DNA of 64,000 nt from an uncultured Methylopila sp. (GTDB lineage: Bacteria; Pseudomonadota; Alphaproteobacteria; Rhizobiales; Methylopilaceae), in NCBI GenBank assembly GCA_902168115.1, contig CABHPB010000050.1, positions 1-64,000 on the forward strand, in the 5' to 3' direction. Within the stretch, counting starts at the first letter, position 1. Each line of letters opens with the position of its first letter. The notes beneath the pieces were generated by a model. That model was given only the letters and a program-made list of their open reading frames with translations, was not told where the DNA came from and ran no database searches. The translations under genes and the position numbers were made by a program. Positions 7,981 to 15,275 of the stretch are shown piece by piece.

Positions 7981-9192
7981 ATGGGCACGTTCGAGTACCG
8001 GGCGATCAACCCGGCCGGCAAGCTAGTGGCGGGCGCCATGGAAGGCGGCTCGCGCGCGGAGGTGCTGGCCGAGCTCGACCGCGCGGGCTTCACGCCGATC
8101 TCCGCCGAGGAGTCCGACGGCAAGCCGCACCGGAGCCTGCGCGACCGGCTGACGCCGGAGCCGAGCGCCGAGCACGTGACCGGCTTCACCCTCGACCTCG
8201 CGATGCTGCTGAAGGGCGGGGTGCCGCTCAACGACGCGCTGCTGATCCTGACCCAGATGGAAAGCCGCCGGTGGCTCGTGAAGCTCATCGAGGCGCTGCA
8301 TGTCGAGATCTCGGGCGGCAAGAGCTTCAGCCAGGCGCTGTCTCTGCATCCGCGCATGTTCCCGCCGGTCTATGTCCAGACGATCGCGGTCGCGGAGCAG
8401 GCGGGCCGGCTCGAGGAGGCGCTCTCCGACATCGCGCAGGAGCGCCAGCGCAACGAGCGGCTGAAGCGCTCCTTCGTCTCGGCCGTGGCCTATCCGGCCT
8501 TCCTGGTGCTCGCGGCGCTCGGCGTCATGTCCTTCGTCCTGCTGTTCGTGATCCCGCAGTTCGAGGGCGCGCTGCAGGGCTTCCGGTCGAAGCTCTCGCC
8601 GTCGACCACCTTCGTGTTCGACCTGTCGCGCAGTTTTCGCGAGAACCTAGACGTCATCGTGCTCGGGGCCGCCGGCGTCCTTGGCCTCGTGCTCGCGATC
8701 AGCCGGGTGACGCGCGGCGGCAACCTGTTCGTGCGCGCCTTCGCGCGGCTGCCGCTGACCGGAACGCTGCTCCGGCACGAGCTCACCGTGACCTTCTGCC
8801 GGACGCTGTCGATCCTGCTCGCCAACGGCGTGCCGATCACCAACGCGCTGCGCCTCATCCGCGACATCGTCCGGGTGCCTTCCGCCGCGGCGGAGATCGA
8901 CGCGACCATCGCCGACGTCCGGCAGGGCGCCCGGCTCTCAGACGCGCTGTCGAAACGCGCCTTTCTTCCGTCGCACGTCACGCAGATGCTGCGCGTCGGC
9001 GAGGAGTCCGGCCGGCTCGCCGACAGCGCGTCGCGCATCGCCGGTTTCTACGAGGCGAAGCTCGAGGCGAGCCTCAAGCGACTTGTGGCCGTCATCGGTC
9101 CGGTGTTGATGATCGGGGTCGCGCTCCTGATCGCCTGGCTGATCGTCTCGGTCATGACGGCGCTGACGAGCATCAACGATCTTCTTGTGTGA
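7981..9192 (+). CDS. gspF: Type II secretion inner-membrane platform protein GspF
   Basis: 403 residues, usual size. Two tandem GspF/PilC cytoplasmic helical domains (about 65-190 and 265-390) are each followed by hydrophobic helices, for example AYPAFLVLAALGVMSFVLLF near 170 and a C-terminal LMIGVALLIAWLIVSVM segment. The motif GVPLNDALLILTQ and its second copy GVPITNALRLIRD mark the two repeats. It is the polytopic core of the assembly platform. Ten bases separate it from the prepilin peptidase gene. Confidence 0.94.
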   Translation: MGTFEYRAINPAGKLVAGAMEGGSRAEVLAELDRAGFTPISAEESDGKPHRSLRDRLTPEPSAEHVTGFTLDLAMLLKGGVPLNDALLILTQMESRRWLVKLIEALHVEISGGKSFSQALSLHPRMFPPVYVQTIAVAEQAGRLEEALSDIAQERQRNERLKRSFVSAVAYPAFLVLAALGVMSFVLLFVIPQFEGALQGFRSKLSPSTTFVFDLSRSFRENLDVIVLGAAGVLGLVLAISRVTRGGNLFVRAFARLPLTGTLLRHELTVTFCRTLSILLANGVPITNALRLIRDIVRVPSAAAEIDATIADVRQGARLSDALSKRAFLPSHVTQMLRVGEESGRLADSASRIAGFYEAKLEASLKRLVAVIGPVLMIGVALLIAWLIVSVMTALTSINDLLV

Positions 9193-9224
9193 GTTCGGTG
9201 AGTGAGTTGCTGGGGCGAGGCGTC

Positions 9225-9713
9225 ATGACGACAGACAAGACCGCGATGGACGCGGCGGCGATACGCATGGGCGTGCGGGGCAGGGCGGCAGGACGCGGCG
9301 GGCGCGACCGAACCGGCGGGTTCACGCTCGTCGAACTGCTGGTGGTGCTGGTGATCCTCAGCCTGGTGATGGGCCTCGTCGGCCCGCGCGTGCTGAGCTA
9401 CCTGTCGAGTTCGCGCGAGCGGGCCGCGCGGCTCCAGCTGCAGGCCTTCTCCTCGGCGCTCGATCTCTACTATCTCGACATGGGCCGCTATCCGACGACC
9501 TCGGAAGGCCTCCAGTCGCTGGTCAAAGCGCCGCCGGGCCAGGACAAGTGGTCCGGCCCCTATGTGCAGCAGGGGCAGATCCCGATGGATCCGTGGGGCT
9601 TCCCCTACGAGTACCGCACGCCCGGACGCACCAAGGCCTATGCGATCACCTCGCTCGGCTCGGACGGGCGGCGCGGGGGCGAGAATGACGCCGCCGACAT
9701 CGTCAGCGACTGA
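9225..9713 (+). CDS. gspG: Major pseudopilin GspG
   Basis: 162 residues from the ATG at 9225, preceded by GGGGCGAGG. A long, Arg/Gly-rich leader of 32 residues ends in TGG, followed by FTLVELLVVLVILSLVMGL: prepilin cleavage after Gly32, Phe+1 and Glu+5. In-frame ATGs at residues 8 and 15 could give a shorter leader. The C-terminal domain has the GspG pattern LYYLDMGRYPTTSEGLQSLV, WGFPYEYRTPG and the Ca-binding SLGSDGRRGGENDAADI. Main subunit of the periplasmic pseudopilus that pushes substrates through the secretin. Overlaps gspH by 29 bases. Confidence 0.95.
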   Translation: MTTDKTAMDAAAIRMGVRGRAAGRGGRDRTGGFTLVELLVVLVILSLVMGLVGPRVLSYLSSSRERAARLQLQAFSSALDLYYLDMGRYPTTSEGLQSLVKAPPGQDKWSGPYVQQGQIPMDPWGFPYEYRTPGRTKAYAITSLGSDGRRGGENDAADIVSD

Positions 9714-10155
9714 CGCGCCCGCGCGAGGCGAGCGAAGCGGCTTCGCGCTGATCGAAGTGATGCTCGCGCTCGTCCTGATCGCGCTCGTGGCGGCCCTCGC
9801 CTTGCCGAAGGCCCGCCCGAACGACGGAACGGCGGCCCTCCGGGCCAAGGCCTACGAGACGGCGGCCCTGCTGCGCGCGGACCGTGACGCGGCGCGCCGG
9901 CTCCAGCGCGAGGTGGCGAGCGTCGTCGACTTCGATCGGCGGCGGGTGGCCTCGGGACTGCAGTCGCAGTCCGTGTTCTTTCCCGGCGGCGTCTCGCTGC
10001 GGCTCAAGGCCGACATGTTTCCCGGCTTCCGCTTCTTCCCGGACGGCCGATCCAGCGGCGGCGAGCTCATGCTGGCCGCAGGTCCGCGCGGCCTCGTCCT
10101 GCGCGTCGACAGACTGACCTCGGCCGTCGAGATCCGGCAGGGATCCCCACGATGA
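9685..10155 (+). CDS. gspH: Minor pseudopilin GspH
   Basis: 156 residues. The start ATG (9685) lies inside the end of gspG in another frame, with GGGGGCGAGA as ribosome site. Leader ends in RSG, then FALIEVMLALVLIALVAAL (cleavage after Gly, Glu+5). The rest has the GspH fold pattern with a late FFPDGRSSGGELML segment. It is a minor pseudopilin that links the tip complex to the GspG fibre. ATGA overlap with gspI. Confidence 0.88.
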   Translation: MTPPTSSATDAPARGERSGFALIEVMLALVLIALVAALALPKARPNDGTAALRAKAYETAALLRADRDAARRLQREVASVVDFDRRRVASGLQSQSVFFPGGVSLRLKADMFPGFRFFPDGRSSGGELMLAAGPRGLVLRVDRLTSAVEIRQGSPR

Positions 10156-10664
10156 GCCGCGCGCCGCGCGCCGCCCGCGCGGGCTTCACGCTGATCGAGA
10201 CGCTGGTGGCGCTCGTCGTGTTCGCGGTCGTGGCGGTCGTCGCGCAGCGGGGCATCGTCAGCGTGCGGCTCGGGCTGGAGCGCACGCGCGACACGCTCGC
10301 CGCCGAGCAGGTCGCCCGCTCGATCGTCGAGACCGAGCTCGACGCGCTTGTCCGCGCGCCCGGCGAGCAGTCCGGGCAGACCGACGGCGTCGGCTGGACG
10401 ATCCTCGCCGAGCCGATCGACCTGCCGCTGCCGCCGGGACCGCCGCCGACAAAGACCGCGACGGTCCAACAGCAGACAGACGAGCAGGCGCTCGCGGCTG
10501 CGGCGCAGGGCGGACAGCCGGGTCAGCAGCCCGCGCAACGCGCGGCGGAGCAGGAGCCGGACGTCCAGTGGCGGCTGCTCAAGGTGACCGTGTCGGTCGC
10601 GAACGGGCGGGCGCGGCCGTTGCGCGTCCAGACGCTGCAGGCGGTGAAGGACGTGCCGCAATGA
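10152..10664 (+). CDS. gspI: Minor pseudopilin GspI
   Basis: 170 residues. Short leader MSRAPRAARAG, then FTLIETLVALVVFAVVAVVA: type IV prepilin cleavage site with Glu+5. The C-terminal half contains a Pro/Gln/Ala-rich stretch (about 95-135) not usual in GspI, then VQWRLLKVTVSVANGRARPL, the typical closing strand. GspI nucleates the tip complex with GspJ and GspK. It shares 4-base overlaps with gspH and gspJ. Confidence 0.88.
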   Translation: MSRAPRAARAGFTLIETLVALVVFAVVAVVAQRGIVSVRLGLERTRDTLAAEQVARSIVETELDALVRAPGEQSGQTDGVGWTILAEPIDLPLPPGPPPTKTATVQQQTDEQALAAAAQGGQPGQQPAQRAAEQEPDVQWRLLKVTVSVANGRARPLRVQTLQAVKDVPQ

Positions 10665-11563
10665 GCCGGCGGCGCGCGGTCGGCCGCGACGGCTTCCTGA
10701 TGATCGAGGCGCTGTCCGCGCTCGCCCTCGGCGCCCTGATCCTCGTCGCCATGCTGTCGCTCACCGGCCTGCTGCGGCGCTCGGCCGACCGCGCGGCGTG
10801 GGGCGTCGAGGTGTCGGAGATCTCGACGCGCACCGTCGGGACGATCGCGCGCGAGCTCCGGCAGACGCAGCGCCGGCGCTGGGCCGCTCCGCCGCAGGCG
10901 GCCGGCGCGCAGCCGACCCAGCGACCGACCCAGCCGTCGGTCCAGCAGACCGGACAGAACACGCCGACAAATCCCGCCGCCCGCGCCCAGCAGATGAACG
11001 CTTCGGGCGATCCGCAGGGGGAGGGCGCCCCGGAGGGCGAGAACCAGTCCGCGCCGCCGCGGCCCTTCGTGTTCTCCGGCGCGCCGGACCGCGTGACCTT
11101 CGCCCTGACGCCCCGTCAGGACAGCGGCCTCCGGGCCCCCGTCTTCGTCGCCTATCAGGTCGAGGACACCGGCGCGATCCTGCGCGCGGAGGCGCCGCTG
11201 CGCTTCGACGCGATGGGGCCGGCTGGCGTCGAGCTCGGCCCGGTCGCGCGCATCGACCCCGGCCCTGAACGCCTGCGCTTCGCCTATGTCCTGCGGGACT
11301 CGGCTGGCGGCGAGACGATCCTCGACGCCTGGTCTGACCCCATGAAGATGCCGGCGGCGATCCGGATCGACCGATTCGACGCCGCTACAGGCAAGCCGGT
11401 CGGTTCGCTCCGGGTGCCCCTGCTCATCGACGCCGAACCGTCCTGCGCCGGCCAGCGCGGCCAGTGCAGCCGCATCGAGGCCTCGGCGCAAGGCGGCCAG
11501 GACGCCAGCGACCCCGCGCGAACCGGCGAGCCCGGCGCGCAGCAACCCGGCCCGCAGCGATGA
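10661..11563 (+). CDS. gspJ: Minor pseudopilin GspJ
   Basis: 300 residues, longer than usual for GspJ (about 200). Leader ends in GRDG, then FLMIEALSALALGALILVAM with Glu+5. A low-complexity Pro/Gln/Thr-rich insert occupies about residues 75-130 and accounts for the extra length; the folded domain resumes at PFVFSGAPDRVTFAL. The start overlaps gspI (ATGA) and the end overlaps gspK (ATGA). Part of the I-J-K tip of the pseudopilus. Confidence 0.86.
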   Translation: MSRRRAVGRDGFLMIEALSALALGALILVAMLSLTGLLRRSADRAAWGVEVSEISTRTVGTIARELRQTQRRRWAAPPQAAGAQPTQRPTQPSVQQTGQNTPTNPAARAQQMNASGDPQGEGAPEGENQSAPPRPFVFSGAPDRVTFALTPRQDSGLRAPVFVAYQVEDTGAILRAEAPLRFDAMGPAGVELGPVARIDPGPERLRFAYVLRDSAGGETILDAWSDPMKMPAAIRIDRFDAATGKPVGSLRVPLLIDAEPSCAGQRGQCSRIEASAQGGQDASDPARTGEPGAQQPGPQR

Positions 11564-12456
11564 GGCGGAACCGAAACGGCGGCTTCGTGCTGATCTCGGT
11601 GCTGGGCGCGCTGATCGTGCTGACGGGGCTCGCGGCGGCGGCCGCCTATCTCGTCCGCACGGCCGTACTCGGCGCGGCCGCGATCCGGTCCGAGCTGTTC
11701 ACCGACGCGCTGACCCGCGCGGGGCTCGAGATCGCCGGCTTCGAGCTTTTCCAGCTAAGGCGGCCGGCGGCCTCGGTCAGCGGCCAGCAGATCCGGCTCG
11801 ACGACGGCGTCGTCACCCTGTTCGTCACGGCGGAGTCGGGCAAGATCGATCTCAACACGGCGACCCCCGATGTGCTTGCGAGCCTGTGGGCCTCGCTCGG
11901 GCTCGGGGGCCTCGCCCCGGAGCAGTTCGCCGCGCGGGTCAAGGATTATCGCGACGCCGATTCCGAGCCCGGCGAGAAAGGCGGCGCCGAGCTCTCGGAG
12001 TATCAGTCCGCGGCCGCCGACAGGGCGCCGGCCAACGCCCCCTTCGACCAGGTCGACGATATCCAGTTCGTGCTCGGCGTGACGCCCGACGCCGCGCGCG
12101 CGCTCGCGCCGCTGGTGACCGTGCACAATCCGGGAGGGAAGGTCTCGGCCTACGACGCCTCGCCGGCGGTGGTGCGGGCCATGCCGCAGGGTTCGACCGT
12201 GGTCGACCGGATCATGGCGCTGCGGACGGCGCCGGTCCCCCGCAGCGAGGAGGAGGCCGAGGCCGCCGACAAGGCCGCGCAGGAGTCGCTCGGCCAGGCC
12301 GCGAAGAACTTCAGCTTCGAGCGGACGTCGAGCGCCTACACGGTCCGCGTCGAGGTCGTGCGCGGCGACGCGCGTCGCGCCACGCAGGCCATCCTGGTCA
12401 AGTCGCGCGCGAGCGACGCGCTCTATTTCACGACGGACGTGGTCGATCGGCCGTAA
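11560..12456 (+). CDS. gspK: Minor pseudopilin GspK
   Basis: 298 residues from the ATG at 11560, overlapping the gspJ stop. Leader MRRNRNGG, then FVLISVLGALIVLTGLAAAA; position +5 is Ser instead of Glu, which is usual for GspK. The helix-hairpin region ESGKIDLNTATPDVLASLW (about 100-118) is a strong GspK marker, and two acidic segments follow. GspK caps the pseudopilus tip. Last gene of the plus-strand T2SS operon. Confidence 0.92.
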   Translation: MRRNRNGGFVLISVLGALIVLTGLAAAAAYLVRTAVLGAAAIRSELFTDALTRAGLEIAGFELFQLRRPAASVSGQQIRLDDGVVTLFVTAESGKIDLNTATPDVLASLWASLGLGGLAPEQFAARVKDYRDADSEPGEKGGAELSEYQSAAADRAPANAPFDQVDDIQFVLGVTPDAARALAPLVTVHNPGGKVSAYDASPAVVRAMPQGSTVVDRIMALRTAPVPRSEEEAEAADKAAQESLGQAAKNFSFERTSSAYTVRVEVVRGDARRATQAILVKSRASDALYFTTDVVDRP

Positions 12457-12542
12457 GGGCCCGGGTGGACCCGACGCTCGCCGTGGAAGAGCAAGCGCGC
12501 GGACCGACCGGATCCGGTCCTATGGGAGCGCTCCCTGCAGCT

Positions 12543-12567
12543 GCCGCCGGAAGCGGCGTCCGGCGGC
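12543..12567 (+). terminator. Hairpin after gspK
   Basis: Inverted repeat GCCGCCGGA (12543-12551) and TCCGGCGGC (12559-12567) with a 7-base loop, 87 bases past the gspK stop. No U-tract follows, so it may only be an RNA-stabilising or Rho-assisted end of the operon. The rest of 12457-12699 shows nothing else. Confidence 0.35.
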
Positions 12568-12699
12568 GCAGAAACCGCCCGCGGGCCCGTGTTCAGGCGG
12601 ATTCGGCGGATCGCGAGCCGCGGCGCGTTGCCGCGACGGTCGGATCGTTCAGCCTTCGATGCTCAAGGATCGGAAAAACGGCGGCTGGGCCGGGATAAC

Positions 12700-12776
12700 T
12701 GGCGCGCCCGAAAGGATTCGAACCTCTGACCCCCAGATTCGTAGTCTGGTGCTCTATCCAGCTGAGCTACGGGCGC
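12700..12776 (-). tRNA. tRNA-Arg (anticodon ACG)
   Basis: 77-base cloverleaf read on the minus strand: acceptor stem GCGCCCG (5' end at 12776) pairs with CGGGCGC, D-arm GCTCAGCTGGATAGAGC, anticodon stem CCAGA/TCTGG around loop CTACGAA (anticodon ACG, decoding CGU/CGC/CGA after A34 deamination), T-arm with GGTTCGAATCC. The terminal CCA is encoded (12700-12702). No integrase or duplicated 3' end is seen next to it. Confidence 0.97.
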
Positions 12777-12908
12777 GCGTCGCGTCGGGCGGCAGGGCCG
12801 CCCCGAGCGAGGCGAGGTCATTAGCCCCTCGAATGGCGCTTGGCAAGCGTCTGTGCGCTCCTTCTCGCCATGCGGCGGGAGATCGGCGCCCGGCGGGCGG
12901 GTGGGCCG

Positions 12909-14423
12909 TCAGGCGCGGGCGCGTTCGCGCGCGCGGGCCTGCAGGTCGATCGGCCGGTCTGGGATGGTGATGCGGAAGGTCGCGCCGATCGTGCCCTCGA
13001 CGAGCGAGATCGAGCCGCCATGGGCGCGCACCAGCTCCGCCGCGATGGCGAGGCCGAGGCCCGTGCCGCCGCTGCGGGTCGAGCCCTGGAACGGCTCGAA
13101 CAGGTGCTCGCGCGCCTTCTCCGGGACGCCGGGCCCGGTGTCGGACAGCTCGATCACCACCACCGCGCCCTCGCGCCGGCCGGCGACGCGGATCTGGTCC
13201 TGCTGCGGATCGGTCTCGCCGCGGCTCTCGAGCGCCTGAAGGGCGTTGCGGCCGAGATTGAGCAGCGCCCGGAACACGTGGTCCGGATCGGCGTCGACCG
13301 TGAGGCCGCGCTCGACCGCCGAGACGAAGCCGACGGAAGACAGGTCCTGGGCGAGGCCGAGCGTCGCGCGGACCTCTTCGACGATGTCGGCCAGCGGCGC
13401 CATGCGCCGGCTCGGCGGGTGCTCGTGCGCCGCGCCGTAGTTCAGCGTCGACTGGCAGAAGCGGATCGCCCGGTCGAGCGTGGCGACCAGCCGCGGCGCG
13501 ATCTTCTGCACCGTTGGGTCGGGCACGGTCTGAAGCCGGTCCGAGACCAGCTGCGCGGAGGCGAGCAGGTTCCTCAGGTCGTGGTTGATCTTGGAGACCG
13601 CGAGGCCGAGCGCCGCGAGCCGGGACTTCTGCTGGAGCTGATTGTGAAGCTCGAGCTGGAGCCGCTCGAGCTCAGCTTCGGCGACGCCGATCTCGTCGCC
13701 GCGGTCGGAGGCGACGATGATCCGGCTCGGATCCTCCGGCGCGTCCCCGAAGCCGACCATGGCGGCGGTGAGACGCCGCACCGGGCGCACGATGATCTGG
13801 TTCAGCGCGACGTAGACCAGCGCGCCGGTCGCGAGCGAGATCGCGAGCGCGATCAGCAGCACCTTGATCGAGAAGGCGAGCATGGCCTGCCTGAGCCGGG
13901 TCTCGTCGACCACGATCTCCACCACGCCGCCCTCGTCCGGCCCGTCGTCGAACACGCGCGCGAGGCGCTTGTCGCCGTTCAGCAGGGTGTCGAAGGCCTG
14001 CAGGACGGCCTCGGGGCCGTCGATCTCGCGCCGGTCGATCGTGATCGCGACCTGCGGCGGCATGTCGTCGACCGCGAGCAGCCGGCGCGCCTCGCCGGTC
14101 TTCAGCGCGAGCGCCCTTGCGCCGACGGTCCTCAGCAGCTTGCGCGCGACCGGCTCCTCGACCATGCCGTCGGGCGCCGCCTCGAGCGCGAGGGCGGCCG
14201 TGCGGGCGCGGTTCAGCTGGTCGTCGAGGAAGGTGAGCCGGAAGTTCGCGATCGACGGAACGTAGATCAGGATTTCCGAGACCATGACGAACAGCGCGGT
14301 GAGCGCGAGCAGCTTGCCCGACAGCCCGACTCCGCGCGCGGTGTCATAGTCGCGCCCGCCGTCCTCGACGAGGCGCGGAAGGGCTTGTTCGAAGCGCGGT
14401 TTTCCCAGGTCGTCGGGCGGCAT
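12909..14423 (-). CDS. Membrane-bound sensor histidine kinase (orphan)
   Basis: 504 residues. Two membrane helices (about 36-58 and 185-207) flank a periplasmic sensor region, followed by a HAMP-like linker (IIVRPVRRLTAAM). The dimerisation domain carries the phospho-acceptor box KINHDLRNLLASAQ (His near 279), then N-box LLNLGRNALQAL, G1 DTGPGVP (about 427) and G2 GGTGLGLAIAAELV. It would autophosphorylate on His and pass phosphate to a response regulator. No regulator gene adjoins it, so partner and signal are unknown. It is divergent from rpmH. Confidence 0.9.
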   Translation of the reverse strand: MPPDDLGKPRFEQALPRLVEDGGRDYDTARGVGLSGKLLALTALFVMVSEILIYVPSIANFRLTFLDDQLNRARTAALALEAAPDGMVEEPVARKLLRTVGARALALKTGEARRLLAVDDMPPQVAITIDRREIDGPEAVLQAFDTLLNGDKRLARVFDDGPDEGGVVEIVVDETRLRQAMLAFSIKVLLIALAISLATGALVYVALNQIIVRPVRRLTAAMVGFGDAPEDPSRIIVASDRGDEIGVAEAELERLQLELHNQLQQKSRLAALGLAVSKINHDLRNLLASAQLVSDRLQTVPDPTVQKIAPRLVATLDRAIRFCQSTLNYGAAHEHPPSRRMAPLADIVEEVRATLGLAQDLSSVGFVSAVERGLTVDADPDHVFRALLNLGRNALQALESRGETDPQQDQIRVAGRREGAVVVIELSDTGPGVPEKAREHLFEPFQGSTRSGGTGLGLAIAAELVRAHGGSISLVEGTIGATFRITIPDRPIDLQARARERARA

Positions 14424-14522
14424 ACTGAATCACGAAATCTCGACGGCGCGCGATGATGATGCGGCGCCTGCGCCCCGTCAAACCGCGACCGGTCGCGGCG
14501 CCCGCGAAACCCGCTCCCGACA

Positions 14523-14552
14523 TTGACTTCGCGCGACAGGCGCCCGTATAAG
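14523..14552 (+). promoter_or_regulatory. Sigma70-type promoter of rpmH-rnpA-yidC
   Basis: TTGACT (14523-14528), 18-base spacer, TATAAG (14547-14552), close to the housekeeping consensus, in the divergent gap between the kinase gene and rpmH. Transcription would start near 14559. Confidence 0.7.
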
Positions 14553-14566
14553 CCGGCCGTGTTCGC

Positions 14567-14597
14567 ACCCGCGTCGCCCCGCGGGTCTTTTTGTTTT
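14567..14597 (+). terminator. Terminator-like hairpin in the rpmH leader
   Basis: ACCCGCG (14567-14573) and CGCGGGT (14580-14586) form a perfect 7-bp stem with loop TCGCCC, followed by CTTTTTGTTTT. It has all elements of an intrinsic terminator but lies just after the predicted transcription start and about 80 bases before rpmH, with no gene upstream on this strand. It may be a leader attenuator. Confidence 0.6.
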
Positions 14598-14677
14598 GGC
14601 CGAAGGCCTGGCGAGAACGCCGGACGGACCAGGATCCGCAGGCGCTCCCAGAGTCTCCGGCGACCGGAGACTTCACC

Positions 14678-14812
14678 GTGAAACGGACCTATCAGCCCTC
14701 GAAGCTCGTCCGCAAGCGTCGTCACGGCTTCCGCGCTCGCATGGCGACCGTCGGCGGCCGCAAGGTCATCGCCGCCCGTCGCGCCAAGGGCCGCAAGCGG
14801 CTGAGCGCCTGA
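14678..14812 (+). CDS. rpmH: 50S ribosomal protein L34
   Basis: 44 residues with a GTG start at 14678, the standard L34 length. The family signature is complete: [20 protein letters not shown], then [23 protein letters not shown]. Small basic protein of the large ribosomal subunit. An extended upstream frame exists but does not match L34. First gene of the conserved rpmH-rnpA-yidC cluster. Confidence 0.97.
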   Translation: MKRTYQPSKLVRKRRHGFRARMATVGGRKVIAARRAKGRKRLSA

Positions 14813-14846
14813 TCCCGGCCGCGTCGGCGGCGCGGGCGACAGGACG

Positions 14847-15275
14847 ATGGCGCGCCTCTCCGGCGGTCTCGACGTCCTGCGCCGCCGCGCCGACTTCGTC
14901 GCGGCTTCGACGGACGGCGTGAAGATCGGCGGGCCCATCGTCGGCCTGCACATGCGAGACAGGTCCGACGCAGGCGAGACGCCGCGCGTCGGCTTCACGG
15001 TGACGAAGCGCGTCGGCGGAGCGGTCGAGCGCAATCGGATGAAGCGGCGGCTGCGCGCTGCGGCGCGGCTCGCGCTGGACGGTTCCGCGAAGCCCGGCTG
15101 CGACTACGTGCTGATCGCGCGACGCGCCGTGCTCGACGTCGGCTTTGACCGGCTGAGGCGTGACGTCGCGGAAGCCGCCAAGCGCGCCCACGGCCGGTCG
15201 GCCGGAGCCGCTCGCCCGCCCGCCGCGGGCCAAACGGATCCAGCGGCCGGTCCCCGGCCCGAGAGCGGACGATAA
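14847..15275 (+). CDS. rnpA: Ribonuclease P protein component
   Basis: 142 residues. The N-terminal part binds the 5' leader of pre-tRNA (GGLDVLRRRADFVAAS), and the RNR signature is present as GGAVERNRMKRRLRAAAR (about 55-72). It partners with the catalytic RNase P RNA in tRNA 5' maturation. A Pro/Ala-rich C-terminal tail of about 25 residues is extra. The stop overlaps the yidC start (TAATG), so translation is probably coupled; 34 bases separate it from rpmH. Confidence 0.95.
   Translation: MARLSGGLDVLRRRADFVAASTDGVKIGGPIVGLHMRDRSDAGETPRVGFTVTKRVGGAVERNRMKRRLRAAARLALDGSAKPGCDYVLIARRAVLDVGFDRLRRDVAEAAKRAHGRSAGAARPPAAGQTDPAAGPRPESGR

Noticed and set aside
12700-12776. tRNA-Arg as an integration site
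   Set aside because: No integrase, no duplicated tRNA 3' end and no composition change beside it.
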